This document shows, piece by piece, positions 33,584 through 41,913 of a DNA stretch of 58,705 bases. Location: contig CANPIC010000014.1 of assembly GCA_947574055.1 (NCBI GenBank), forward strand, positions 1 to 58,705. The letters run 5' to 3'. How positions within the stretch are numbered: position 1 is the stretch's first letter; each line of letters begins with the position of its first letter. The notes beneath the pieces were generated by a model, which searched no databases, was not told the origin of the DNA, and saw only the letters and a program-made list of their open reading frames with translations. The position numbers were made by a program, and so were the translations under genes. The stretch is from an uncultured bacterium. GTDB taxonomy: Bacteria > Bacillota > Clostridia > Lachnospirales > Lachnospiraceae.

Positions 33584-34378
33584 TTGGATATAGCATCGTT
33601 AATAGGCTTAATCTTATGCTTCGGCATGGTAATTTTCGGAATCGTAAGTAATGCCGGAGTGGGCGGCATCAAGTATTTCTTCGATGCCCCTTCCGCTATC
33701 ATTACGTTCGGCGGCGCCTTTGCAGCAATTCTTGCTTCTACTACGATGGCTGATTTCGTAGGCGGCCTGAAGAGTTTTTCTCTTGCAATTAAGACTACTT
33801 CTTTTGATGTAACGGCAATTATACGTAAGATTATAGATCTATCCAACGTAGCAAGAAAGGAAGGACTGCTTTCTCTGGAAGAGGCGGCAGGCGATCTGGA
33901 AGATGAGTTTTTGAAAAAAGGGATTCTGCTTGTCGTGGACGGTACGGATCCCGAACTTGTGCGGGCCATCATGGAGACAGAGTTGATCAGCATGAATGAC
34001 CGGCATAAATCCAACATCAGCTTCTGGGAAGATGTGGCGACCATGGGTCCTGCCTGGGGTATGATCGGAACGTTGATCGGTCTGGTTCTGATGCTTCAGA
34101 ACATGAGTGACCCTTCCTCCATCGGGCCTTCCATGGCGGTCGCTCTGATTACTACATTGTATGGTTCCCTGCTTGCGAACTGGGTATGTACACCTGTTGC
34201 CAGCAAGTTAAAGACAAATAACAATATAGAGATGCAGGCCAAGGAGATTATGATCGAAGGTCTTTTGTCTATTCAGGCAGGAGAGAATCCTCGTGTAATC
34301 GAAGAAAAACTGAAGTCCTTCCTGGCGCCGAAAGACAGGACAGCAACAGAAGAAGGCGGAGGTGAGGCAGATGGCTAA
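33584..34378 (+). CDS. motA: Flagellar stator protein MotA
   Basis: Integral membrane part of the ion-driven stator that turns the rotor. The product of about 264 residues has four membrane helices (about 3-22, 31-52, 145-167, 180-200) and the cytoplasmic loop that contacts FliG. The TTG at 33584 is preferred: AGGTGA at 33573-33578 is then 5 bp upstream and the protein begins (M)DIASLIGL as in homologues. A GTG at 33575 lies within that site and would add three residues. It overlaps motB by 8 bp. Confidence 0.95.
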   Translation: MDIASLIGLILCFGMVIFGIVSNAGVGGIKYFFDAPSAIITFGGAFAAILASTTMADFVGGLKSFSLAIKTTSFDVTAIIRKIIDLSNVARKEGLLSLEEAAGDLEDEFLKKGILLVVDGTDPELVRAIMETELISMNDRHKSNISFWEDVATMGPAWGMIGTLIGLVLMLQNMSDPSSIGPSMAVALITTLYGSLLANWVCTPVASKLKTNNNIEMQAKEIMIEGLLSIQAGENPRVIEEKLKSFLAPKDRTATEEGGGEADG

Positions 34379-35180
34379 AAAGCGGGAAGAAGAACCACCG
34401 AAAGGCTCGCCAGCATGGATGAATACGTTCAGTGATCTGATGAACCTTCTGCTTTGTTTTTTCGTGCTTTTGTTTTCCATGTCTACCGTGGATGCACAAA
34501 AGTTTGAACTGATTGCAGCGTCGTTTTCTCAGACATTCAGCATTTTCAGTGCGGGTGCTACCGCTATCGGTGACGGTATGCTAATCAGTATGGGTGTAAG
34601 CCAGTTGAATGAACTGGATGATTATACCAGCAGTATGGGTAAGACCGCGGACGGAGATAACGAAGACATGGAAGATCTGGATAAGATGACCGCGGCATTG
34701 GATGCAGAGAAACTCAAAGAGTCCGAGAAACTGGCCGAGAAGATCGAAGAAGCCATGGAGGAACAGGAACTGAACCGGGAAGTGGATATGGAAGTGACTT
34801 CTCAGTATGTACAGCTCTCTCTGAAAGGCGCGCTTTTATTTGATTCCGGGAGCAGTGAACTGAAAGCGGAAGCGCAGCCGGTGATGGATAAACTGGGCCT
34901 GATTCTGGAGCGGTATGCGGACAGCGTGATTGAGATTGAAGGGCATACGGATAATGTACCGATACATAGTGCGCGCTTTGCCAATAACAATGAACTGAGC
35001 AGTGCCAGAGCGCTTTCGGTATTTGATTACTTTATAGATACCACCAGTCTGGACCCGGCTATGATCAAACATTCGGGACGGGGTGAGTATGTCCCGGTGG
35101 CGGATAATACCAGTCCGGAAGGCAGGGCAAAGAATAGAAGAGTAGAAATCAAAATATATCATACATTAAGTTCCTATTAA
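34371..35180 (+). CDS. motB: Flagellar stator protein MotB
   Basis: Stator partner of MotA that anchors to peptidoglycan. The 269-residue protein has a membrane helix (about 20-40) carrying the ion-binding Asp22 in TFSDLMNLLLCFF, a plug/linker region, and a C-terminal OmpA-like peptidoglycan-binding domain with EIEGHTDNVPI and SSARALSVFDYF. GGAGGTGAG (34358-34366) supports the ATG at 34371. The coupling ion cannot be told with confidence. Confidence 0.96.
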   Translation: MAKKREEEPPKGSPAWMNTFSDLMNLLLCFFVLLFSMSTVDAQKFELIAASFSQTFSIFSAGATAIGDGMLISMGVSQLNELDDYTSSMGKTADGDNEDMEDLDKMTAALDAEKLKESEKLAEKIEEAMEEQELNREVDMEVTSQYVQLSLKGALLFDSGSSELKAEAQPVMDKLGLILERYADSVIEIEGHTDNVPIHSARFANNNELSSARALSVFDYFIDTTSLDPAMIKHSGRGEYVPVADNTSPEGRAKNRRVEIKIYHTLSSY

Positions 35181-35208
35181 TAGATGGGAGACTGTGAGGG
35201 GAGATCCT

Positions 35209-35727
35209 ATGAAAAGAAATTTGTTGTCCATTATCATACTGGCACTTCTTGTGGTGAATCTGGTGCTGACATCCATTATGATGGTGAATGTGAGCAGTGC
35301 TTCCAGGAAAACGGCGGAGTTAGTAGGAGATATTGCGGAAGTGCTGAAGCTGGAACTTTCCGACGGTACGGCAGCCGGAGCACTGCGTTCTGATGTGCCG
35401 ATGGAGGATATTGAGGTATACAAGATTGCCAACCAGATGACAATTCCGCTCAAAACAGGGGAAGACGGCAAGCCCCATTATTGTCTGGTGTCAGTGGCAT
35501 TGTCCATGAATACCAAGAGTGACGGCTATAAGTCTTATGGCGCGGATCTCAGTACAAAGGAGAGCCTGATCACCGGAGAGATTTATGAGGTGATTGGCAG
35601 TTATACATGGGAAGAAGCACAGTCTAATAAAGATCTGATGCGTGAGGATATATTGAAGAGAATACAGGTAATGTTTGATTCTGATTTTATTTTCCAGGTT
35701 TCTTTCAGCGATATTATCTTCCAATAG
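35209..35727 (+). CDS. fliL: Flagellar basal body-associated protein FliL
   Basis: Single-pass membrane protein (172 residues) that surrounds and supports the stator. A short cytoplasmic start, one membrane helix (about 5-27) and an extracytoplasmic stomatin-like domain are visible. The ATG at 35209 follows GAGGGGAG. Identification rests on topology, size and position between motB and fliM. Confidence 0.9.
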   Translation: MKRNLLSIIILALLVVNLVLTSIMMVNVSSASRKTAELVGDIAEVLKLELSDGTAAGALRSDVPMEDIEVYKIANQMTIPLKTGEDGKPHYCLVSVALSMNTKSDGYKSYGADLSTKESLITGEIYEVIGSYTWEEAQSNKDLMREDILKRIQVMFDSDFIFQVSFSDIIFQ

Positions 35728-35778
35728 TCCTTTTCATAGTATATGATAGAAGAGGACGGAGAGGGGAGGTGAGTTGGC

Positions 35779-36759
35779 GTGGGAGAGGTTTTATCCCAGG
35801 CCGAGATTGATAATCTATTGTCCGCGATGGCCAGCGGCGAAGTAGATGTGAATGAGATGCAGGAAAAGGACGAACGTCAGGTCAAGAATTACGATTTTAA
35901 GCGTCCGGCCAAGTTTTCCAAAGAGCATCTGAGAACTTTGGAGTTTATATTTGAACATTATGGCAGACTCTTATCTACAAGCCTGCCGGTTTATCTGAGG
36001 AAGAGTGTTCAGGTATCTGTGATGAGTTCCGAAACCGTTACTTTTTCAGAATTTACGAATGCACTTTCCAATCCGGTGGTACTGGGTATTTCCAGTTTTG
36101 AACCATTGCCGGGTAATGTGATCATAGAACTCAGTACCAATCTGGCATTTGCCATCATAGACAGAATGTTGGGAGGTCAGGGGGTTCCTTTGGAAAAAAA
36201 CAGGGATTTTTCTGAGATTGAGATGATCATTATTGAGAAGATTCTTGTTATCGCAATGCAGCATATGCGGGAGCCGTGGAAAAATGTGGTGGAGATCAAT
36301 CCGGTATTGGAGAGGATTGAGACGAATTCCCAGTTCGCGCAGGTGATTTCTCCCAGTGACATGATCGCCATCGTTACGCTGAATATTAAAGTGGGCGATG
36401 TGGAGGGTCTGATGAATATCTGTCTTCCATTCTTCACATTGGAGAATATAATGGATAAACTGAATACCAAGTTCTGGTATTCCACGATCAAGGCTGCCAA
36501 GGATGAGAATTATGAGGAGTATATGGAGGCGCTGATCAAACATGTGGATGTGCCTGTCAAAGCGGTACTGGGCAGCAGCGCTATCTCTGTCAATGATTTC
36601 ATTCATTTGCAGGTGGGAGATATTATTCGGTTGGATTCTAAGGTAGATAATGATTTAAACATCTATGTTGGTAATATAAGAAAATTCACGGCGTTGCCAG
36701 GCGCAAATAATGACCTGTATGCAGTACAGGTGACGTCTGTGATCAGAGAGGAGGAGTAG
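35779..36759 (+). CDS. fliM: Flagellar motor switch protein FliM
   Basis: C-ring protein that binds phospho-CheY and changes rotation. The 326-residue protein starts with the CheY-binding peptide LSQAEIDNLLSA (5-16), has a CheC-like middle domain (about 45-225; FSKEHLRTLEFIFEHYGR) and a C-terminal SpoA domain (about 245-325; VPVKAVLGSSAISVNDFIHL). The GTG start follows GGGGAGGTGAG. It ends 3 bp before fliY. Confidence 0.97.
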   Translation: MGEVLSQAEIDNLLSAMASGEVDVNEMQEKDERQVKNYDFKRPAKFSKEHLRTLEFIFEHYGRLLSTSLPVYLRKSVQVSVMSSETVTFSEFTNALSNPVVLGISSFEPLPGNVIIELSTNLAFAIIDRMLGGQGVPLEKNRDFSEIEMIIIEKILVIAMQHMREPWKNVVEINPVLERIETNSQFAQVISPSDMIAIVTLNIKVGDVEGLMNICLPFFTLENIMDKLNTKFWYSTIKAAKDENYEEYMEALIKHVDVPVKAVLGSSAISVNDFIHLQVGDIIRLDSKVDNDLNIYVGNIRKFTALPGANNDLYAVQVTSVIREEE

Positions 36760-36762
36760 GGC

Positions 36763-38043
36763 ATGGATGGGATGTTATCTCAGGATGAGATAAATGCCCT
36801 TCTGAGCGGGGTTGATATCAGCAGCACGGATGATTCGGCAGGGGCTTCCGGTTTGCCGGGGGCATCCGGAGAAAGCGGAAGTGACGGAATTGAAGAAGGC
36901 TTGCTGACTGCTACTGAGATTGATGCGATTGGAGAGATTGCAAACATTAGCATGGGGTCATCGGCTACGACTCTTTTTTCCCTGGTAAACAGGAAGGTAA
37001 ATATTACAACCCCGACAGTGTCATTGGCAAACTGGAATACCATGATCGCGGATTATGAGCGGCCTTGTGTGTTTATTCAGATTAAATATACGGTGGGGCT
37101 TGACGGCAGCAATATTCTGATTCTGCGGGAAAAAGATGTGAAGATCATCACTGACCTGATGATGGGCGGTGATGGTACCAATATTGACGGCGAACTGGGA
37201 GAACTTCATTTAAGTGCAATTTCAGAAGCGATGAACCAGATGATGGGATCGTCAGCGACTTCCCTGTCAACCATGCTCGGCAAGATGATAGACATCAGTC
37301 CTCCTGAAGCCAGTCTGGTAGACTTGACAGAACTGAAAAAGCCAGAGGAGATTGCACAGTTTTTGAGTGGTACTTTCTGCAAAATTGCTTTTAATATGCA
37401 GATAGAAGATCTGGTAGAAAGTACGATTTTACAGTTGTATCCTATAGAGTTTGCAAAATCTCTTTATGATACGTTCATCAATCAGCAGATGGGAGGAGAG
37501 CCGGCACCGGCTCCTGCACCACCGCCGGCGCCTGCACCTGCACCGGAAATGCCCCAGATGAATGCTGGGATGCCGCAAATGGATATGTCCCAGATGAATA
37601 TGGGCATGATGCCGCAGCAGATGGATATGTCCCAGATGAATATGGGTATGATGCCGCAGCAGATGCCAATGCCCCAGATGAACATGGGTATGATGCCGCA
37701 GCAGATGCCAATGCCCCAGATGAATATGGGCATGCCGCAGATGCCGATGCAAAATGTTCAGCAGGCACAATTCCAGAATTTTTCCGACAATTATGGAATG
37801 GCGAATGCACCGGAAAATATCGGCCTGATCATGGATGTGCCGTTGGAAGTTACGGTAGAACTGGGTAGGGCGGTCAAATCCATTTCCGAAATTCTGGATT
37901 TTTCACCGGGTACGATTATCGAATTAGATAAGATTGCCGGTGAGCCGATTGATGTATTGGTAAATGGTAAATTCGTTGCCAAAGGGGAGGTCGTTGTGAT
38001 CGAAGAGAGCTTTGGTATTCGTGTTACTGAAATTATAAAGTAG
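36763..38043 (+). CDS. fliY: Switch phosphatase FliY (FliN-like) with Met/Gln/Pro linker
   Basis: C-ring component that takes the place of FliN and dephosphorylates CheY-P at the motor. The 426-residue protein has an N-terminal CheY-binding peptide LSQDEINALLS (5-15), a CheC-like domain (about 45-235) with two phosphatase sites (EIANISMGSSA and EAMNQMMGSSA), and a C-terminal SpoA/FliN domain (about 350-426). Between them is a long linker: an Ala/Pro run (246-260) and a 14-residue Met/Gln/Pro repeat (273-326). The linker is unusual. Confidence 0.95.
   Translation: MDGMLSQDEINALLSGVDISSTDDSAGASGLPGASGESGSDGIEEGLLTATEIDAIGEIANISMGSSATTLFSLVNRKVNITTPTVSLANWNTMIADYERPCVFIQIKYTVGLDGSNILILREKDVKIITDLMMGGDGTNIDGELGELHLSAISEAMNQMMGSSATSLSTMLGKMIDISPPEASLVDLTELKKPEEIAQFLSGTFCKIAFNMQIEDLVESTILQLYPIEFAKSLYDTFINQQMGGEPAPAPAPPPAPAPAPEMPQMNAGMPQMDMSQMNMGMMPQQMDMSQMNMGMMPQQMPMPQMNMGMMPQQMPMPQMNMGMPQMPMQNVQQAQFQNFSDNYGMANAPENIGLIMDVPLEVTVELGRAVKSISEILDFSPGTIIELDKIAGEPIDVLVNGKFVAKGEVVVIEESFGIRVTEIIK
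37579..37740. repeat. 42-bp tandem repeat in fliY
   Basis: Units 37579-37620, 37621-37662, 37663-37704 and a shortened 37705-37740 encode M(D/P)M(S/P)QMNMGMMPQQ. The first two units differ by a single base, so the array looks recent or is kept uniform. It stays in frame. Confidence 0.9.
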
Positions 38044-38061
38044 AACACAGGAGTGAGAGAG

Positions 38062-38424
38062 ATGGCGAAAAATATTTTAGTATGTGACGATGCGGCGTTT
38101 ATGCGAATGATGATCAAGGACATTCTGACAAAGAATGGCTACAATGTGGCAGGTGAGGCAGAAAACGGATTAAAGGCTGTAGAGAAGTACAACGAACTGA
38201 AGCCGGATCTGGTGCTGATGGATATCACTATGCCGGAAATGGATGGAATCCAGGCACTGAAGAAGATCAAAGCAGGGGATCCGTCTGCGATGGTTATTAT
38301 GTGTTCCGCTATGGGCCAGCAGGCTATGGTTATCGAATCCATTCAGGCCGGGGCAAAAGACTTTATCGTAAAACCTTTCCAGGCAGACCGTGTACTGGAA
38401 GCAGTGAAAAAGGTTGTCGGTTAA
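38062..38424 (+). CDS. cheY: Chemotaxis response regulator CheY
   Basis: Single-domain receiver (120 residues) that carries the signal from CheA to the motor. Conserved residues are Asp9, Asp10, the phosphorylation site Asp54 (LVLMDITMP), Ser82 and Lys104. The ATG at 38062 follows CAGGAGTGAG; a GTG at 38053 sits within that site. The stop overlaps the fliO start by one base (TAATG). Confidence 0.97.
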   Translation: MAKNILVCDDAAFMRMMIKDILTKNGYNVAGEAENGLKAVEKYNELKPDLVLMDITMPEMDGIQALKKIKAGDPSAMVIMCSAMGQQAMVIESIQAGAKDFIVKPFQADRVLEAVKKVVG

Positions 38425-38786
38425 TGCTGCTTACTCAGGGGAGCGGAGTGGAATCCTTCGTTCAGTTTATGACGGTGCTGATCCTGTTCTGCATTGTACT
38501 GGGAGTTACCTATGTAACGACCCGGTACATTGCGAATTTTCAGAGACTGAAGCAGGAAGGCGGTAATATTACGGTCCTGGAGACCTGCCAGGTGGCGCCG
38601 AATAAATATATTCAGATCGTGAAACTGGGAGAAACGTATGTTGCGGTGGCAATATGCAAGGATACCATGGTCAAACTGGCAAAACTTTCGCAAGAAGAAC
38701 TTGTTTTTCGAGAGCCGGCTGAAAATGGTATCCCCAGTTTTATTGAGGTTCTGGAAAAAGCAAAGTTCAGAAAAGAGAAAAAGTAG
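38424..38786 (+). CDS. fliO: Flagellar export protein FliO (FliZ-type)
   Basis: Small membrane protein (120 residues) that assists FliP in building the export gate. One membrane helix (about 13-33) is followed by a cytoplasmic domain with LETCQVAPNKYIQIVKLGETYVAVA-like wording typical of FliO (shown here at about 52-75). It starts at the A of the cheY stop codon. Sequence conservation is low, so position before fliP is important. Confidence 0.88.
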   Translation: MLLTQGSGVESFVQFMTVLILFCIVLGVTYVTTRYIANFQRLKQEGGNITVLETCQVAPNKYIQIVKLGETYVAVAICKDTMVKLAKLSQEELVFREPAENGIPSFIEVLEKAKFRKEKK

Positions 38787-38795
38787 GCGCAGTAT

Positions 38796-39680
38796 ATGAA
38801 AAGACATTTTTCCGGAAAACAATTATTACGTTTGATATGCCTGCTGTTCTCAGTGGGCATGTTGTTTTTAAACAGTCCGCTGGAAGTATCTGCCACAGGT
38901 TCCAGTGACTTTATCACGCAGGAGGGTGGGCAGACTGGCATCAGCGATACCCGGACCAATATCAATGAACCGGGGGTTTCGCAAAGTCCCGAAGAACTGC
39001 GTGAATTGAATGTGGCCAATAATCTGACCGTTACGTATGAAGGAGGTAATGGCAGTATTGCCGGCCCCATACGGATTCTGATCACGTTGACGATGATCGG
39101 TCTGGCGCCGTTATTGTTGCTTTTGCTGACTGCTTTTACGCGGATTATCATTGTGCTGCATTTTACACGGACAGCCCTCAATACGCAGACTGTTCCGCCC
39201 AATCAGGTGATTGTTGGTCTGGCTCTGTTTCTGACATTTTTTATTATGAGCCCGATTCTTACTGAGATCAATGAAAACGCCCTGCAGCCTTTTGACAGGG
39301 GAGAGATTACGCAGGAAGAGGCCCTGAAGGTGGGGATGGAGCCACTTCGGGAGTTTATGTACGGACAGACGCAGGTCAAGGATGTGCGAATGTTCATGGA
39401 GATTGCAGATCAGGAATGGGACGGGAGTCTTTCAGGAATTCCTTCCAGTATATTGATTCCCAGTTTTGTGATCAGTGAACTGCGGACAGCGTTTATCATA
39501 GGATTTTTGATCTATATTCCGTTTATTGTCATAGATATGGTAGTGGCGTCGGCTCTGATGAGTATGGGTATGATGATGCTGCCTCCTACGACGATTTCAA
39601 TGCCATTCAAGATTCTGTTGTTTATCTTGGCAGATGGGTGGAATTTGATTATCGGAAGTCTTGTTAAGACATTTTATTAA
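38796..39680 (+). CDS. fliP: Flagellar export gate protein FliP
   Basis: Core of the export gate (with FliQ and FliR). The 294-residue protein has a cleavable-looking signal peptide (about 1-33), then four membrane helices, with LTMIGLAPLLLLLLTAFTRI (about 91-110), VGLALFLTFFIMSP and the C-terminal MSMGMMMLPPTTISMPFKIL. These match FliP/YscR closely. The 9-bp gap to fliO carries only a weak ribosome binding site. Confidence 0.97.
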   Translation: MKRHFSGKQLLRLICLLFSVGMLFLNSPLEVSATGSSDFITQEGGQTGISDTRTNINEPGVSQSPEELRELNVANNLTVTYEGGNGSIAGPIRILITLTMIGLAPLLLLLLTAFTRIIIVLHFTRTALNTQTVPPNQVIVGLALFLTFFIMSPILTEINENALQPFDRGEITQEEALKVGMEPLREFMYGQTQVKDVRMFMEIADQEWDGSLSGIPSSILIPSFVISELRTAFIIGFLIYIPFIVIDMVVASALMSMGMMMLPPTTISMPFKILLFILADGWNLIIGSLVKTFY

Positions 39681-39700
39681 GGTAAGGGGGAGGGGATGAT

Positions 39701-39970
39701 ATGACTGTCGATGCCGTAACTGCCATTGCGAGGGATGCGCTCTTTCTGATTATAAAGACGTCGGCGCCTGTGCTTCTGATCTCACTTATAATCGGTTTAA
39801 CTGTCAGTATATTTCAGACAGCCACTTCCATACAGGAACAGACGCTTACGTTTGTGCCCAAGGTTGTGTGTGTGTTTCTGGGGCTGATGGTCTTTGGACA
39901 TTGGATGCTGAATTCCATGGTTTCCTATATGATAGAGTTGTGGTCAAATTTCAGCGTTTACATCAGGTAG
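39701..39970 (+). CDS. fliQ: Flagellar export gate protein FliQ
   Basis: Two-helix membrane protein of 89 residues, part of the FliPQR gate. It has the family pattern with SVFQTATSIQEQTLTFVPK (written here as SIFQTATSIQEQTLTFVPK, about 50-68) between helices. The ribosome binding site GGGGGAGGGG is strong. It lies 4 bp before fliR. Confidence 0.97.
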   Translation: MTVDAVTAIARDALFLIIKTSAPVLLISLIIGLTVSIFQTATSIQEQTLTFVPKVVCVFLGLMVFGHWMLNSMVSYMIELWSNFSVYIR

Positions 39971-39974
39971 TGCT

Positions 39975-40757
39975 ATGATAGATCATGTATTCTCTCTGGT
40001 AGAGTTGGAATATTTCCTGCTCATTCTCTCCAGGATTATGGGATTCATTACCGCAGCTCCTTTTTTTGGTATGAACAATGTGCCAAGAAGGGTAAAAACC
40101 GGACTGGGAGTTTTTATTGCGATGCTTTTGTATCATATTTCCCTGCCTCACGGCGCCGTATCTTATCAGACGGTATGGGGATATGCAATTATTGTCATGA
40201 AGGAAGCGGTAACGGGAATCCTGATTGGCTTCGGTGCGCAGATCTGTACGACCGTGGTCACTTTTGCCGGGATGATTATTGATATGAATATCGGTTTGTC
40301 CATGGTCAGTATGATGGATCCGACTACCAAGCAAAATTCCAGTATTTCCGGTATGTATCTGCAATATACGACGACATTGATGCTTCTGGTGGGTGGCATG
40401 TATCAGTTTCTGCTGGGTGCGCTGGCGGATTCTTTTGAACTGATTCCCATAAATGGCGCTATATTTCATACGGACCGGCTGACTGCAGATATGATACGGT
40501 TTCTCTCGGAGTATATTATCATGGGCTTTCGGATCTGTTTGCCGGTATTTGCGGTGATTATGATATTGAATGCGGTGCTTGGAATTCTTGCCAAGGCAGC
40601 GCCTCAGCTGAACATGTTTACCGTCGGTATCCAGCTTAAGATACTGGTGGGGCTGATGGTGTTGTTTCTGACTTATTCGATGCTGCCTGGTGTGGCCGAC
40701 TTTATTTTCCGTGAGATGAAAGTGATGGTCACACGTTTTGTGGAGGGGATGCTTTGA
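39975..40757 (+). CDS. fliR: Flagellar export gate protein FliR
   Basis: Membrane gate component of 260 residues with about six hydrophobic segments. RIMGFITAAPFFG near the N-terminus and NAVLGILAKAAPQLNMFTVG (about 196-215) are hallmark FliR sequences. It overlaps flhB by 4 bp, the usual fliR-flhB arrangement. Confidence 0.96.
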   Translation: MIDHVFSLVELEYFLLILSRIMGFITAAPFFGMNNVPRRVKTGLGVFIAMLLYHISLPHGAVSYQTVWGYAIIVMKEAVTGILIGFGAQICTTVVTFAGMIIDMNIGLSMVSMMDPTTKQNSSISGMYLQYTTTLMLLVGGMYQFLLGALADSFELIPINGAIFHTDRLTADMIRFLSEYIIMGFRICLPVFAVIMILNAVLGILAKAAPQLNMFTVGIQLKILVGLMVLFLTYSMLPGVADFIFREMKVMVTRFVEGML

Positions 40758-41866
40758 TCCTGGTTTATGACCTTCAGTATTTTGCAAAAGATGGTCCCGG
40801 CGGGGAGAAGACAGAGCCCGCAACGCAAAAGAAACTTTCGGATGCAAGAAGTGAAGGAAAGGTGGCAAAATCAAAAGAGGTAGGTCTGGCATTATCATTG
40901 CTGACCCTCTTTCTGGTGCTGAAATTTTCGATTGGCTGGATCGGAGGCAAACTACTGGGATGCTTTTCGATTGTCTATGGCAGGATACCGGAGATGGTAC
41001 TGATGGCAGACGGAGCAGTGCCGGCGACCAGTTTTCATATGATTGTGAAAAACATGATGATCCGGTTACTGGCGATGCTATCGCCGTTTATGATCATCGG
41101 TTTTCTGGTAGCTTTTCTGGGAGATCTGGTACAGGTAAAATGGAAAGTTACGTTCAAGCCGTTTAAACCGAAATTCAGCAAAATGAATCCCATTTCGGGT
41201 ATTAAGAAAATATTTTCACCCCGTTCGCTTTTGGAATTGTTCAAAGCAGTGGTGAAGATTTTGCTGATTTCTTTTATTGTTTATGATACACTGAAAGACA
41301 AGGCAGATCTGGTGTTTAAAATGTATGATATGCCGATGATGCAGGCTATTTCGATCATGGGTAATATTGTCATTGATGTGGGCCTGAAAGTGGCCATGTT
41401 ATATATGGTGATCGCTGCCCTGGATTATATTTATCAGAAGTGGAAATTTGCCGAAGATATGAAGATGACCAAGCAGGAAGTTAAGGATGAGATGAAAAAT
41501 GCGGAAGGTGATCCTCAGATTAAGGGCAAAATCAGACAGAAGATGCGGGAGGTTTCCCGCAGGCGTATGATGCAGGCAGTGCCCCAGGCGGACGTGGTTA
41601 TTACAAACCCGACGCATTATGCTGTGGCTGTCAAGTATGACGCAGATGCACAGGCGGCGCCGATGGTGACGGCAAAGGGCGAGGACTATCTGGCACAGAA
41701 GATCAAGGAGATTGCCAGGGAAAATCATGTGGAAATTGTGGAAGATAAGCCGTTGGCGCGTATGCTCTATGCCAACGTGGAGATAGGCGAACTGATACCG
41801 CCGGAATTGTATCAGGCGGTGGCGGAAGTACTGGCCATGGTATATCATGCCCAGGGGAAGGTATGA
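40754..41866 (+). CDS. flhB: Flagellar export switch protein FlhB
   Basis: Export apparatus protein whose autocleavage switches secretion from hook to filament proteins. The 370-residue product has the start LQYFAKDGPGGEKTEPAT (7-24), four membrane helices, and the self-cleaving NPTH at 285-288 in VVITNPTHYAVAVKYD. The start codon is TTG (40754) with GGAGGGG 5 bp upstream, overlapping the fliR stop. Confidence 0.97.
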   Translation: MILVYDLQYFAKDGPGGEKTEPATQKKLSDARSEGKVAKSKEVGLALSLLTLFLVLKFSIGWIGGKLLGCFSIVYGRIPEMVLMADGAVPATSFHMIVKNMMIRLLAMLSPFMIIGFLVAFLGDLVQVKWKVTFKPFKPKFSKMNPISGIKKIFSPRSLLELFKAVVKILLISFIVYDTLKDKADLVFKMYDMPMMQAISIMGNIVIDVGLKVAMLYMVIAALDYIYQKWKFAEDMKMTKQEVKDEMKNAEGDPQIKGKIRQKMREVSRRRMMQAVPQADVVITNPTHYAVAVKYDADAQAAPMVTAKGEDYLAQKIKEIARENHVEIVEDKPLARMLYANVEIGELIPPELYQAVAEVLAMVYHAQGKV

Positions 41867-41913
41867 TATACGGATAGATTAATATATAAGTGAGTATGAT
41901 AAGGAGGGGACAG

